Assembly (NCBI GenBank): GCA_003331685.1
Contig: QOPK01000012.1
Span: 1 to 25,267, forward strand
DNA: 25,267 bases
Source: Halieaceae bacterium
GTDB taxonomy: Bacteria; Pseudomonadota; Gammaproteobacteria; Pseudomonadales; Halieaceae
Direction of reading: 5' to 3'
In this document: positions 8,476-17,429 of the stretch, one piece after another
Position numbering within the stretch: the stretch's first letter is position 1
Layout: each line of letters begins with the position of its first letter
Notes under the pieces: generated by a model
What the model was told of the DNA's origin: nothing
Seen by the model: the letters and a program-made list of their open reading frames with translations, nothing else
Database searches by the model: none
Program-made: the position numbers and the translations under genes

Positions 8476-8808
8476 ATGCCCATTTACGAATATTGTTGTC
8501 AGGAATGCGGACACTCACTGGAGGCCATCCAAAAATTGGCAGACGCGCCTTTGACTGACTGTCCCGAGTGCGGAAAAGCCGCGCTGAAGAAGCAGGTGAG
8601 TGCCCCCACCTTTCGCTTGTCTGGTGGCGGTTGGTACGAGACCGACTTCAAAACTGGCGACAAGAAAAACATTGCGGGCGAGCGCAGTGATACTGCAGAT
8701 AAGCCGGCCGCTAAAACGGAAACTGGCAGCGCCTCGGGTGAGAACACCAAGAAAACCGAGTCGAAACCCGCGGCCACTGCAAAGTCCGATACCTCTAAAG
8801 CCAGCTAA
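8476..8808 (+). CDS. FmdB family zinc-ribbon protein
   Basis: A 110-residue protein with an FmdB/CxxC_CXXC zinc ribbon: [13 protein letters not shown] and [14 protein letters not shown] give Cys8/Cys11 and Cys29/Cys32 as metal ligands. A short conserved [14 protein letters not shown] follows, then a 45-residue Lys/Thr/Ser/Ala-rich low-complexity tail. FmdB proteins were named as putative regulators of formamidase or methylotrophy genes; the real role is unsettled. The start at 8476 is supported by AGGGGAGA six bases upstream and by the family N-terminus MPIYEY. An in-frame ATG 60 bases earlier gives a non-family extension. It lies immediately upstream of aspS, as in Pseudomonas. Confidence 0.88.
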   Translation: MPIYEYCCQECGHSLEAIQKLADAPLTDCPECGKAALKKQVSAPTFRLSGGGWYETDFKTGDKKNIAGERSDTADKPAAKTETGSASGENTKKTESKPAATAKSDTSKAS

Positions 8809-8837
8809 CGGCGGGAAACCACACGATGGAAACAGCG

Positions 8838-10616
8838 ATGCGAACCCACTACTGCGGCCTGATCGATGAGAATTTGATCGATCAAACGGTGACGCTGTGT
8901 GGCTGGGTAGATCGCCGTCGGGATCATGGCGGTGTCATTTTTCTCGACATGCGCGACCGCGAAGGCGTAGTGCAAGTGGTGTTTGACCCCGACACGGAAG
9001 AGCACTTCCAGCGCGCCGACAGCGTGCGTAGCGAGTACGTTTTGAGGATCACCGGTCGCGTTCGCGCACGCACGGCCCAGACAGTGAATCCGAATATGGC
9101 CTCAGGGAAGATAGAAGTACTGGGTAAAAATCTGGAGATTCTCAATGCTGCCCAAACGCCACCCTTTCCGCTTGATGAGCACCACTCCGTGGGTGAGGAC
9201 GTCCGTCTGCGGTACCGCTTTATGGATCTGCGTCGGCCGGAGATGCAGCAGAATCTGATTGCCCGGGCGAAAATCACCTCGAGCATCCGGCGCTACTTAG
9301 ACGGGCAGGGTTTTTTAGATATCGAAACCCCGATACTGACGCGGGCGACACCTGAGGGCGCGCGGGATTATCTGGTGCCCAGTAGAACACAGCCCGGCGC
9401 GTTCTTTGCGTTGCCCCAGTCTCCCCAGCTCTTCAAACAGTTACTGATGGTCTCGGGTTTTGACCGTTACTACCAAATTGCACGGTGCTTCCGGGACGAA
9501 GACCTTCGGGCGGACCGACAGCCTGAATTTACTCAGATCGACATCGAAACCGCTTTTCTTGATGCCGAAGAAGTGATGTCGATTACTGAGGGTATGGTGC
9601 GCAGCCTCTTCCAAGAGCAGCTTGAGGCGGAGCTGGGCGCATTTCCGCGCATGACCTGGGCAGATGCCATGGAGCGTTATGGCTCCGATAAACCTGACCT
9701 TCGGATTACGTGGGAATTGGTATCAATCGATGATCTGATGGCAGGGGTCGATTTTAAAGTGTTCAGTGGTCCCGCTAATGATGCAGGCAGCCGAGTGGCC
9801 GCGCTCAAGGTGCCTGGGGGCGCGTCGCTGTCGCGGAAGGAAATTGACGACTACACCGACTACGTAGGCATCTATGGCGCCAAGGGTCTCGCTTGGATCA
9901 AGGTAAACGACCGGGCGGCTGGTATAGAAGGCCTGCAATCGCCGATTATCAAGTTTATGCCTGACGAGACCGTATTGGCGATGTTGGATCGGCTCGACGC
10001 AGCAGATGGCGATATTCTGTTCTTTGGCGCCGACAAGCGCTCGGTAGTTAATGAGGCTTTGGGCGCACTGCGTCTTAAAGTCGCTGCAGATCTGGATCAG
10101 GTTGCAGAGGGGTGGGCGCCGCTATGGGTTGTCGACTTCCCCATGTTCGAACGCGATGAGCGCGGCGGTATGACCGCCTTGCACCACCCCTTTACAGCGC
10201 CGTCCTGTTCGGTAGAAACCTTACAGACAGAGCCCGAGGCAGCGCTGTCACGAGCCTACGATATGGTGCTGAACGGTAGCGAGATTGGCGGCGGTTCCGT
10301 CCGTATTCATGATCAGGCCATGCAGCAGGCCGTGTTTGAGCTTTTAGGTATTGATGAGGTCGAGGCGGAATCCAAGTTCGGGTTCCTGTTGAGCGCGTTG
10401 CGTCACGGCGCGCCGCCTCATGCGGGCCTCGCTTTTGGTCTGGATCGTCTCGTTATGCTGATGGTGGGTGGGCAGTCTATTCGCGACGTCATCGCCTTCC
10501 CCAAGACCCAAAGCGCCCAATGCGTCATGACCGAGGCGCCGGGTGAAGTCTCGGAGCAGCAACTGCGGGAGCTGTCGCTGCGCCCTCGCCGCACCGAGCA
10601 ACCCGCTGCGGACTGA
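8838..10616 (+). CDS. aspS: aspartyl-tRNA synthetase, probably non-discriminating
   Basis: Class IIb aminoacyl-tRNA synthetase, about 592 residues. The N-terminal OB-fold anticodon domain begins MRTHYCG and contains [20 protein letters not shown]. The catalytic core has motif 2 [20 protein letters not shown], the bacterial GAD insertion and motif 3 [13 protein letters not shown]. The start at 8838 fits the family N-terminus and length; an ATG 12 bases upstream (META extension) is possible. His30 in RRRDHGG takes the place of the Leu found in the discriminating E. coli enzyme and corresponds to the His linked to relaxed tRNA-Asp/tRNA-Asn recognition in P. aeruginosa AspRS. This predicts tRNA-dependent Asn formation with GatCAB, which is not in this window. 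Confidence 0.96.
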   Translation: MRTHYCGLIDENLIDQTVTLCGWVDRRRDHGGVIFLDMRDREGVVQVVFDPDTEEHFQRADSVRSEYVLRITGRVRARTAQTVNPNMASGKIEVLGKNLEILNAAQTPPFPLDEHHSVGEDVRLRYRFMDLRRPEMQQNLIARAKITSSIRRYLDGQGFLDIETPILTRATPEGARDYLVPSRTQPGAFFALPQSPQLFKQLLMVSGFDRYYQIARCFRDEDLRADRQPEFTQIDIETAFLDAEEVMSITEGMVRSLFQEQLEAELGAFPRMTWADAMERYGSDKPDLRITWELVSIDDLMAGVDFKVFSGPANDAGSRVAALKVPGGASLSRKEIDDYTDYVGIYGAKGLAWIKVNDRAAGIEGLQSPIIKFMPDETVLAMLDRLDAADGDILFFGADKRSVVNEALGALRLKVAADLDQVAEGWAPLWVVDFPMFERDERGGMTALHHPFTAPSCSVETLQTEPEAALSRAYDMVLNGSEIGGGSVRIHDQAMQQAVFELLGIDEVEAESKFGFLLSALRHGAPPHAGLAFGLDRLVMLMVGGQSIRDVIAFPKTQSAQCVMTEAPGEVSEQQLRELSLRPRRTEQPAAD

Positions 10617-10622
10617 TTCACG

Positions 10623-11366
10623 ATGGCCGGCCACAGTAAATGGGCGAACATCAAGCATCGCAAAGCGGCGCAAGACGCCAAGCGGGGCAAGCTTTTTACC
10701 AAGTTGATTCGGGAGCTGGTGGTCGCTGCGCGAGCAGGCGGCGCTGTTGTTGAGGACAACCCGAGACTCCGCGCGGCAGTAGACAAGGCGCTTGGCGCCA
10801 ATATGAAGCGGGACACGATCGACAACGCCATCGCGCGTGGCGCGGGCACCGGTGAAGCTGACAACATGGAGGAGCTGACCTACGAGGGTTATGCGCCGGG
10901 TGGTGTGGCAGTGCTCGTTGAAGTGATGACGGACAACCGCAATCGTACGGTAGCCGAGGTGCGGCACGCTTTTACCAAGCGCGGTGGTAATCTGGGTACC
11001 GACGGGTCGGTAGCGTATCTCTTTTCCCGCACCGGGCTCATCCAGTTTGCCCCGGGGGCTGATGAGGAGGCGGTTATGGAAGCCGCGCTGGAGGCGGGTG
11101 CAGACGATATCGTGGCAGCTGAGGATGGTAGCGTCGATGTGATGACGCCGTGGGAGTGCGTCACTGAGGTACGAGACGCACTGGTTGCCGCAGGGCTCGA
11201 GCCCGTTCAGGCCGAGGTCACGATGTTGCCCAGTACGGAAGTCTTGCTGGATGCCGACACTGCATCGAGTGTCATGGGACTGATCGACATGCTCGAGGAT
11301 CTCGATGACGTCCAGAATGTCTACTCCAACGCGGACATACCGGACGCCGTGCTAGCTACTTTGTAA
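10623..11366 (+). CDS. yebC: YebC/PmpR family regulatory protein
   Basis: A 247-residue member of the YebC/PmpR family (TACO1-related), identified by the N-terminus [20 protein letters not shown] and by [39 protein letters not shown] and [22 protein letters not shown]. Family members have been described as transcription regulators (PmpR in Pseudomonas) and, more recently, as factors helping ribosomes through proline-rich stretches. The second role could matter here because tolA downstream encodes a long Lys-Pro tract. The start ATG lies six bases after the aspS stop. It precedes ruvC in the widely conserved yebC-ruvC order. Confidence 0.95.
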   Translation: MAGHSKWANIKHRKAAQDAKRGKLFTKLIRELVVAARAGGAVVEDNPRLRAAVDKALGANMKRDTIDNAIARGAGTGEADNMEELTYEGYAPGGVAVLVEVMTDNRNRTVAEVRHAFTKRGGNLGTDGSVAYLFSRTGLIQFAPGADEEAVMEAALEAGADDIVAAEDGSVDVMTPWECVTEVRDALVAAGLEPVQAEVTMLPSTEVLLDADTASSVMGLIDMLEDLDDVQNVYSNADIPDAVLATL

Positions 11367-11446
11367 TGTCTATTGAGTCCTGAACGGCTCATGATCTTTT
11401 GGTCACAATCGTTCACACTAGGCACTGGTTTGCGCTGGTTGCCATC

Positions 11447-11965
11447 ATGACCGTCATCCTTGGCATCGACCCCGGTTCCCGAAAGACGGGGTTTGGTGTC
11501 ATTCGCGTTGAGCGAAATCAGGCCCAATACGTCTCTAGCGGTACTATCCGTCTGCCGGTCAAGGAAGCCCTCGGTCCACGTCTTCGGGTCTTGTTTGAGT
11601 CACTCTCAGAGATCATTGACACCTATCGGCCCACGGTCGCGGCAATTGAAAGCGTGTTTATGGCCAAAAGTGCGGATTCTGCGCTCAAGCTGGGGCATGC
11701 CCGTGGCGCGGCGATGGTGGCCTGTGTGACCAACGAGCTTGAAGTATTTGAGTACGCAGCCCGACAGATCAAGCAGTCCGTCGTAGGCACGGGTGCGGCC
11801 AATAAGCAGCAGGTGCAACACATGGTGACCGCACTGCTGGGTTTGTCCGCGGAGCCCGCCGAGGACGCGGCCGATGGCCTTGCCGCAGCGCTGTGTCACT
11901 GTAATACGCAAGGCCTGGCCAGCGCATTGTCTGCCAGCCGCTTCAGGGCAGGGCGTTTAAGGTAA
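11447..11965 (+). CDS. ruvC: Holliday junction resolvase RuvC
   Basis: Endonuclease that resolves Holliday junctions as a dimer together with RuvAB. From the ATG at 11447 the protein is 172 residues, as in E. coli (173). It carries all four acidic catalytic residues: Asp8 (LGIDPGSRKTG), Glu68 (AAIESVFM), Asp140 and Asp143 (PAEDAADGL). It also has ADSALKLGHARG and FEYAARQIKQSVVGTG. An open frame extends 16 codons upstream, but MTVILGIDPG is the family start. No clear ribosome binding site precedes it. The 80-base gap after yebC shows no confident promoter. Confidence 0.96.
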   Translation: MTVILGIDPGSRKTGFGVIRVERNQAQYVSSGTIRLPVKEALGPRLRVLFESLSEIIDTYRPTVAAIESVFMAKSADSALKLGHARGAAMVACVTNELEVFEYAARQIKQSVVGTGAANKQQVQHMVTALLGLSAEPAEDAADGLAAALCHCNTQGLASALSASRFRAGRLR

Positions 11966-11974
11966 AGTGGCGGC

Positions 11975-12601
11975 ATGATTGGTCAAATTCGAGGCACATT
12001 GATCGCGCGTCAGGCGCCCGAAATTCTGGTGGATGTTGGGGGTATTGGCTACGAAATCCAGGTGCCCATGACCACACTTTATCAACTGCCTGAACTCGGC
12101 CAACCCGTCACCTTGCTGACACACTTTGTCGTGCGCGAGGATGCGCAACAACTGTATGGTTTTGCTGAATCCGCCGACAGACGTCTATTTAGGGAGCTGA
12201 TCAAGGTCAGCGGAGTCGGCCCGCGATTGGCGCTGACACTACTTTCGGGAATGGATGCGGCCGACTTCGCGCGCTGCTTGCAACGCGATGACGTGGCCGC
12301 CCTGGTGGCGCTGCCGGGCGTGGGCCGGAAGACGGCAGAGCGCCTGCTGGTGGAGATGCGCGACAAGGCGGGGGATTGGCTCGATGAACTCTCTCCTGAG
12401 TCAGCCGCGCGAGCGGAGACCGGCAAACCGAGTGCCCATGGCAACGACCAACGCGCGGAAGCCGAGCAGGCACTCGTTGCCCTGGGCTACAAGCTGACGG
12501 AAGCCGCAAAGCTGATCGCAGCCGCCGATGCGGCGCCAGAGACCCCCAGCGAGGAGCTGATTAGGCTGGCACTGCGGATTGCCGGAGGGGCGAGAGGATG
12601 A
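11975..12601 (+). CDS. ruvA: Holliday junction DNA helicase subunit RuvA
   Basis: DNA-binding component of the RuvAB branch-migration motor, 208 residues (203 in E. coli). An N-terminal OB domain ([20 protein letters not shown]) is followed by two helix-hairpin-helix motifs, [16 protein letters not shown] and [16 protein letters not shown], a flexible acidic/polar linker and the C-terminal RuvB-binding domain ([19 protein letters not shown]). It starts nine bases after ruvC and is followed by ruvB. Confidence 0.97.
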   Translation: MIGQIRGTLIARQAPEILVDVGGIGYEIQVPMTTLYQLPELGQPVTLLTHFVVREDAQQLYGFAESADRRLFRELIKVSGVGPRLALTLLSGMDAADFARCLQRDDVAALVALPGVGRKTAERLLVEMRDKAGDWLDELSPESAARAETGKPSAHGNDQRAEAEQALVALGYKLTEAAKLIAAADAAPETPSEELIRLALRIAGGARG

Positions 12602-12626
12602 CAGCAGTCCAAGAGGAAGGGCGCCT

Positions 12627-13676
12627 GTGATTGAGACTGATCGCCTTGTCGCGGCCGACCCGGGTAACCATCGCGATGACCCGATGGACCGTGCGATTCG
12701 ACCGCGAAGGCTCGACGACTATATCGGGCAGCGTGCGGTGCGGGAGCAAATGGAGATCTTCCTCTCGGCAGCGCGCGGCCGTGGTGAACCGCTCGACCAT
12801 ACGTTGATCTTCGGCCCGCCAGGCCTGGGCAAGACCACACTTGCGAGCATCATTGCAGAGGAGATGGGTGTACAGCTGAAGACCACTAGCGGACCCGTTC
12901 TAGAAAAGGCCGGCGACATCGCGGCCCTGATGACGAACCTCGAGCCTGGCGATGTGCTCTTTATTGACGAGATTCATCGCCTAAGCCCTTATGTCGAGGA
13001 AATTCTGTACCCGGCCATGGAAGATTACCAGCTCGATATCATGATTGGTGAGGGGCCCGCAGCGCGCTCGATTAAGCTCGACTTACCGCCGTTTACTCTG
13101 GTCGGTGCGACGACGCGTGCAGGACTGCTCACATCGCCGCTGCGTGATCGCTTCGGCATTGTGCAGAGGCTTGAGTTTTACGATGCCGCGGAGCTCACTG
13201 AAATCGTGAACCGCTCAGCGGGAATTTTAGAGATTCCCAGCGACAACCAGGGCGCAGTGGCGATTGCCAAGCGTTCCAGAGGCACACCGCGTATCGCTAA
13301 CCGCCTGCTGCGACGTGTTCGAGATTATGCAGAGGTAAAGGCCGACGGCGCGGTGACGGGCGGCACGGCCGAGGCGGCACTCGATTTGCTGAACGTGGAT
13401 GCGCAGGGTTTCGACCATTTGGATCGCCGGCTGCTGCTCACCATGATCGAGAAGTTTGATGGTGGCCCCGTGGGAGTGGATAGTCTGGCCGCAGCGCTGT
13501 CCGAGGAGCGAGGTACGATAGAGGACGTATTGGAGCCGTTTTTGATTCAGCAGGGCTTTATCCTGAGAACGCCGCGCGGTCGGATCGCGACCCGGCATGC
13601 TTATGCCCATTTTGGCATACCCTATCAGGGATCCGCGGCGGAAACCCTCCGCCTCGATTTGGATGAGTCGTCGTGA
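12627..13676 (+). CDS. ruvB: Holliday junction DNA helicase subunit RuvB
   Basis: AAA+ ATPase that drives branch migration with RuvA, 349 residues. Walker [10 protein letters not shown] is at about 63-71 and Walker [10 protein letters not shown] at about 111-119. [18 protein letters not shown] (sensor and arginine-finger region) and the C-terminal winged helix ([16 protein letters not shown]) are present. I chose the GTG at 12627 ([15 protein letters not shown]) because it matches the family start MIEADRL and has AGAGGAAGG six bases upstream. A TTG 48 bases earlier would overlap ruvA and add a non-family extension. Its stop overlaps the ybgC start by four bases (GTGA). Confidence 0.96.
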   Translation: MIETDRLVAADPGNHRDDPMDRAIRPRRLDDYIGQRAVREQMEIFLSAARGRGEPLDHTLIFGPPGLGKTTLASIIAEEMGVQLKTTSGPVLEKAGDIAALMTNLEPGDVLFIDEIHRLSPYVEEILYPAMEDYQLDIMIGEGPAARSIKLDLPPFTLVGATTRAGLLTSPLRDRFGIVQRLEFYDAAELTEIVNRSAGILEIPSDNQGAVAIAKRSRGTPRIANRLLRRVRDYAEVKADGAVTGGTAEAALDLLNVDAQGFDHLDRRLLLTMIEKFDGGPVGVDSLAAALSEERGTIEDVLEPFLIQQGFILRTPRGRIATRHAYAHFGIPYQGSAAETLRLDLDESS

Positions 13677-14098
13677 CAGCGGAATTTTCGCTGCCGATCC
13701 GGGTCTATATAGAAGACACCGACGCCGGGGGCATAGTCTATTACGTCAACTACCTCAAGTATCTGGAGCGGGCGCGCACTGAGTTAATGCGCACCCTCGG
13801 TTTGGAACGAGCGGCTGTCTCGGATGCGGGATGGAATTTTGTCGTGTCGGACGTGTCGCTCTCCTACAAAGAGCCTGCGCGGCTCGATGACCAGCTGCAT
13901 GCCACCGCAGTGATATCGGCGGTGGGCGGCGCGACGGTCAGCTTCCGGCAAACCGTGCGCCGAGATGACACGGTGCTGGTGGCAGGGAATATTCAGATCG
14001 CCTGCGTAGATCGCGGTACGGGTCGCCCCACGCGGTTGGATGCTGACCTGCGGAAGCAAATAGAGGCGACAATCGCTGCCACGGAGAAGGTGACATGA
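13673..14098 (+). CDS. ybgC: tol-pal system-associated acyl-CoA thioesterase YbgC
   Basis: Hot-dog fold thioesterase, 141 residues, hydrolysing acyl-CoA thioesters and reported to interact with acyl carrier protein and phospholipid synthesis enzymes at the inner membrane. The signature [20 protein letters not shown] carries the catalytic Asp (Asp17) followed by [10 protein letters not shown]. The GTG start overlaps the ruvB stop, and its own stop overlaps the tolQ start as ATGA, a double translational coupling. It is the first gene of the Tol-Pal cluster. Confidence 0.95.
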   Translation: MTAEFSLPIRVYIEDTDAGGIVYYVNYLKYLERARTELMRTLGLERAAVSDAGWNFVVSDVSLSYKEPARLDDQLHATAVISAVGGATVSFRQTVRRDDTVLVAGNIQIACVDRGTGRPTRLDADLRKQIEATIAATEKVT

Positions 14099-14805
14099 CA
14101 CAAGAGCTGGGATTGCTGGAGCTCATATTCGGTGCCAGTGCGCTGGTGCAGGCGGTGATGCTTATACTGGTGCTGGCCTCTCTGTCGTCGTGGTTCCTGA
14201 TTGTGCAGCGCGTGATGCTGATGCGGCGTGCTGACGATGAGCTTCTGGTATTTGAGGAGCGATTCTGGTCCGGCATCGATCTTGCCCAGCTTTACCGTGA
14301 GGGCAATGAGGCGGTCGCAGACGGTCAATTGCCTACCGGTGTTGAGACTTTGTTTCGGGCGGGGTTCAAGGAGTTTTCCCGGTTGTCGCAACAATCCGAT
14401 ATGGATGCCGATGCGATTCTTGAAGGGTCGCGGCGAGCCATGCGCGTGGCACTGATGCGTGAGACGGACCGAATTGAGCAACATCTCCCTTTCCTGGCCT
14501 CGGTCGGTTCTACCAGCCCTTACATCGGACTGCTGGGGACAGTGTGGGGCATTATGCACTCCTTTAGGGGGCTGGCCAATGCAACGCAAGCCACCTTGGC
14601 GACCGTCGCACCGGGTATCTCGGAAGCGCTCATCGCCACGGCAATGGGACTGTTCGCGGCGATTCCCGCCGTATTGGCCTACAACCGTCTCGCGTCTCGC
14701 AGCGACGCGCTGCTGAATCGGTATGAGACGTTTCTCGATGAGTTCTCGGGCATTCTGCAGCGCCAGACGTATGCGCTGAAAGCGAATCAATCTCCCAGAG
14801 CCTGA
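14095..14805 (+). CDS. tolQ: Tol-Pal system inner-membrane proton channel subunit TolQ
   Basis: MotA/TolQ/ExbB family inner-membrane protein, 236 residues, forming with TolR the proton-motive-force-driven stator that energises TolA. The first membrane segment is near residues 14-40 (ALVQAVMLILVLASLSSWFLI). After a cytoplasmic loop, the second and third segments lie in the conserved block STSPYIGLLGTVWGIMHSF and ISEALIATAMGLFAAIPAVL. The start overlaps the ybgC stop by four bases and the stop lies two bases before tolR. Confidence 0.97.
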   Translation: MTQELGLLELIFGASALVQAVMLILVLASLSSWFLIVQRVMLMRRADDELLVFEERFWSGIDLAQLYREGNEAVADGQLPTGVETLFRAGFKEFSRLSQQSDMDADAILEGSRRAMRVALMRETDRIEQHLPFLASVGSTSPYIGLLGTVWGIMHSFRGLANATQATLATVAPGISEALIATAMGLFAAIPAVLAYNRLASRSDALLNRYETFLDEFSGILQRQTYALKANQSPRA

Positions 14806-14807
14806 TC

Positions 14808-15224
14808 ATGCGTCGGCGTCGGATGCTCGCAGAAATCAACGTCGTGCCCTACATCGACGTGATGTTGGTGCTGTTGGTGATTTTCATGGTTACGGCACCC
14901 ATGCTGATGCAGGGCGTCGAGGTGGACTTGCCCGATGCGGATGCTGCGCCAGTCAAGGATCAGGATGCCGAGCCGTTGATCGTCTCGATCAATGACCGCG
15001 GCGAACTCTTTCTCAATCTGGGCGCCGACGAAAAGCAGGCGCTTGAGCTGCCGACGATTCGGCAGCGGGTGGCCGCTGTGCTTAGGCGCACGCCGGATAA
15101 GCCGGTGCTGGTGTGGGGTGACCGGAAGGTGGCCTATGGAGACGTCGTAGTTGTCATGACCGCGTTGCAGGAAGCGGGTGCACCGAAAGTAGGTTTGGTG
15201 ACCGAGAGTCCGGCTGGTAACTGA
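14808..15224 (+). CDS. tolR: Tol-Pal system protein TolR
   Basis: ExbD/TolR family protein, 138 residues. It has a short Arg-rich cytoplasmic N-terminus and one membrane helix, EINVVPYIDVMLVLLVIFMV, in which Asp17 is the proton-carrying residue. A periplasmic domain ends in VMTALQEAGAPKVGLVTE. The N-terminus is shorter than in E. coli but the functional helix is intact. The stop shares one base with the tolA start (TGATG), so the two are coupled. Confidence 0.96.
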   Translation: MRRRRMLAEINVVPYIDVMLVLLVIFMVTAPMLMQGVEVDLPDADAAPVKDQDAEPLIVSINDRGELFLNLGADEKQALELPTIRQRVAAVLRRTPDKPVLVWGDRKVAYGDVVVVMTALQEAGAPKVGLVTESPAGN

Positions 15225-15955
15225 TGTCAGCCGACCGCCTGCTTTTTACGGGTCTGCCTGCCATCCTGACTCTCGCACTGCACGGGGGGTTGCTCTTGAT
15301 GCTGGTGGTTCGCTGGACGAGCTCCAGTGAAGTGATCGCGGCCGCTCCGAGCATTCAGCCGATTCAAGCCAGCTTGATTCAGGCAGAGACGTTAAAGCCA
15401 AAACCCAAGCCAAAACCAAAACCCAATCCAAAACCCAAGCCGAAACCCAAGCCGAAACCCAAGCCGAAACCAAAGCCGAAGCCTGAGCCTCAACCCGCGC
15501 CAAAGCCAGCCCCTGAGCCAAGCCCTGAGCCCAAACCGGCGAAAACCGAGAAGCCGGAGCCTGCGCTCGATGCTGAACAGTTGGCGACATTGACCCGTAA
15601 CGAGCTTGATTCTCTTGTCGATGCAGAGATTGCCGCCTCCGGGGCGGGTGAGCCCAGCCTGCGTGACGTGGTGGCAGCCACCATTCAGGCTTCGGTCGTC
15701 AACCGTTGGACCCGGCCACCCAGTGCGCGCAACGGTATGGTGTCGATATTGTCGATACAATTGGTGCCGACAGGAGAGGTGGTAGGCGTGAGCGTTCTGC
15801 AGTCCAGCGGCAACACCGCATTTGACCGCAGCGCCATGACGGCAGTGGAAAGGACGGGGCGATTCCCCGAGGTCGCCAAGCTCGATGACCGCACATTTGA
15901 GGCTAACTTTCGGCGATTTCAGCTGATATTCAAGCCTGAAGACTTGAGGTACTAA
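15224..15955 (+). CDS. tolA: Tol-Pal system protein TolA with Lys-Pro linker
   Basis: Envelope-spanning protein linking the TolQR motor to TolB/Pal, 243 residues, much shorter than the 421 of E. coli. The membrane anchor is residues 10-30 (GLPAILTLALHGGLLLMLVV). Residues 58-106 are an almost pure Lys-Pro repeat passing into Glu-Pro/Ala-Pro, where TolA normally has a long Ala/Lys/Glu helix. The C-terminal TolA/TonB domain follows a short helical stretch: SVVNRWTRPPSARNGM, IQLVPTGEVVGVSVLQSSG, AFDRSAMTAVERTGRFPEV. The order tolR-tolA-tolB and the C-terminal wording identify TolA rather than TonB, despite the TonB-like linker. Confidence 0.94.
   Translation: MSADRLLFTGLPAILTLALHGGLLLMLVVRWTSSSEVIAAAPSIQPIQASLIQAETLKPKPKPKPKPNPKPKPKPKPKPKPKPKPKPEPQPAPKPAPEPSPEPKPAKTEKPEPALDAEQLATLTRNELDSLVDAEIAASGAGEPSLRDVVAATIQASVVNRWTRPPSARNGMVSILSIQLVPTGEVVGVSVLQSSGNTAFDRSAMTAVERTGRFPEVAKLDDRTFEANFRRFQLIFKPEDLRY
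15431..15478 (+). repeat. 12-bp tandem repeat encoding the TolA Lys-Pro tract
   Basis: The unit AAACCCAAGCCG occurs three times perfectly in a row (15431-15466), followed by a copy with one change (15467-15478). Related degenerate units extend upstream from about 15395. Each unit encodes Lys-Pro-Lys-Pro in frame, so replication slippage would alter linker length by four residues without a frameshift. Confidence 0.85.
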
Positions 15956-15958
15956 AAA

Positions 15959-17248
15959 GTGTTATCGAAACGTTGGTTCATTCTATTTTCGCTCTTATTG
16001 GCATCTGCTGTCCGCGCAGAGCTGCAGATCGAAATCAATCAGGGAGTGGAGAATCCCGCGCCCATCGCGGTGGTGCCCTTTGCCTGGCAGGGAGTAGGCT
16101 CGGCGCCTGAGGATGTCGCTCAGATTATCGATTCGGATCTGGCTCGCAGCGGCCAGTTCTCGCCGGTCAGCCGGCGCGACATGTTGAGCTATCCCACCCG
16201 TGAATCGGAACTTTTTTTCCGAGATTGGCGCGCCATTTCTGCCGAGTATGTGCTTGTGGGCCGGGTCAGTGTGGGATCACAGGCACGCATTGATTTCCAA
16301 CTTTTTGATGTTACTCGCCAGGAGGCTGTGGCTGATGGAACTGTAACAGGACCCGTCGCGGAGCTGCGTATGTTGGCGCATCGGGTATCCGACTCGGTTT
16401 ATGAAACCTTGACCGGTATCCCCGGTGCTTTTGCCACGCGACTTCTTTACGTCTCGGTGACCCGCAATCCGGACGGCAAGGATTTTTATCGCCTCACCCT
16501 GGCAGATGCTGATGGGCGCCGACCCATCGTCCTGCTGGAAGGCCGCGATCCTATTTTGTCTCCGGCGTGGTCACCTGACGGCACCGAGGTGGCCTATGTG
16601 TCCTTTGAGACCTCACGGCCCGCTATTTACCGACAGAATTTGCGCACCGGAGAGCGTGAGCAACTGACAAATTTCAAAGGTCTGAACAATTCTCCTGCGT
16701 GGTCCCCGGATGGCAACAATATGGCACTGGTGTTGTCCAAGGACGGCAATCCGGATATTTACCTGTTGAATTTGAAGAGTCGCGCCTTGACCCGTCTGAC
16801 CCGCCACTTTGCGATCGACACCGAACCGACATGGATGCCCGATGGCAAATCATTATTGTTTACGTCAGACCGGGGCGGACGACCGCAAATCTATCGCTAC
16901 GATCTGCGTACCCAAAAAATAGAGCGGGTCACTTTTGAGGGGCCGTACAACGCCCGGGCGCGGGTTGCGCAGGATGGTCGCAATGTCGCGTTGGTTCATC
17001 AGCGAAATGGTCGGTACCACATAGCGGTATTTGATTTGGTGACTGACAGGTTGACGGTGCTAACTGAAACGAGTCTTGATGAGAGCCCCAGTATCGCCCC
17101 TAACGGCTCGATCGTGCTCTATGCCACCAAGCGCGGTGAAGACAGCATTTTGGGTGCGGTGGCGGTCGACGGCGGAGTGCGATTCAGCCTGCCAGCCCGA
17201 CAGGGCAGCGTCCAGGAGCCGGCCTGGTCGCCTTACGTGACGCCTTAA
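15959..17248 (+). CDS. tolB: Tol-Pal system beta-propeller protein TolB
   Basis: Periplasmic protein bridging TolA and Pal, 429 residues. The signal peptide is [20 protein letters not shown], with the mature protein starting [21 protein letters not shown] as in the family. An N-terminal alpha/beta domain is followed by the six-bladed beta-propeller with its repeated [30 protein letters not shown] and [17 protein letters not shown] units. The start is GTG; GAGGT at 15946-15950, inside the last tolA codons, gives an eight-base spacing. A 181-base gap separates it from pal. Confidence 0.97.
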   Translation: MLSKRWFILFSLLLASAVRAELQIEINQGVENPAPIAVVPFAWQGVGSAPEDVAQIIDSDLARSGQFSPVSRRDMLSYPTRESELFFRDWRAISAEYVLVGRVSVGSQARIDFQLFDVTRQEAVADGTVTGPVAELRMLAHRVSDSVYETLTGIPGAFATRLLYVSVTRNPDGKDFYRLTLADADGRRPIVLLEGRDPILSPAWSPDGTEVAYVSFETSRPAIYRQNLRTGEREQLTNFKGLNNSPAWSPDGNNMALVLSKDGNPDIYLLNLKSRALTRLTRHFAIDTEPTWMPDGKSLLFTSDRGGRPQIYRYDLRTQKIERVTFEGPYNARARVAQDGRNVALVHQRNGRYHIAVFDLVTDRLTVLTETSLDESPSIAPNGSIVLYATKRGEDSILGAVAVDGGVRFSLPARQGSVQEPAWSPYVTP

Positions 17249-17429
17249 ACTTCCGGTCGTTGTTGGATTTCTGATGAGAGGGTGTGTTTAGAAGAGGACT
17301 ATTGTTGTCTTTCGTAAATAGACTGTTCGTCAGGAGCAATATTTCTGGGCCTCAACGCGAGAAAATTTAACATTTATGCGCTACATTAGGCGAAGTTGAG
17401 ATTCCAGAGACTTGGGAAGGACAGGCAAT
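17249..17429. other. Intergenic region tolB-pal
   Basis: This 181-base gap is by far the longest inside the tol-pal cluster and is more AT-rich than its surroundings around 17330-17390. An independent pal promoter is plausible here, as known for Pal/OprL in other species. I found no hexamer pair close to the sigma70 consensus with correct spacing, and no hairpin followed by a T-run. Confidence 0.5.

Noticed and set aside
10344..10967. 207-codon minus-strand open frame over the aspS/yebC junction
   Set aside because: It lies opposite two well-supported genes, has no recognisable domain and no start context; a high-GC antisense shadow.
12579..12626. Upstream TTG start for ruvB
   Set aside because: It would overlap ruvA and add 16 non-family residues; the GTG at 12627 has a strong ribosome binding site and the family N-terminus.
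15246..15760. Long minus-strand open frames opposite tolA with Leu/Trp/Gly/Arg-rich repeats
   Set aside because: They are the complement of the Lys-Pro repeat; the low-complexity codons suppress stops on the other strand. tolA itself is fully supported.
15224..15955. Calling the Lys-Pro protein TonB
   Set aside because: The C-terminal domain wording (NRWTRPPSARNGM, LVPTGEV, AFDRSA) and the position between tolR and tolB identify TolA.
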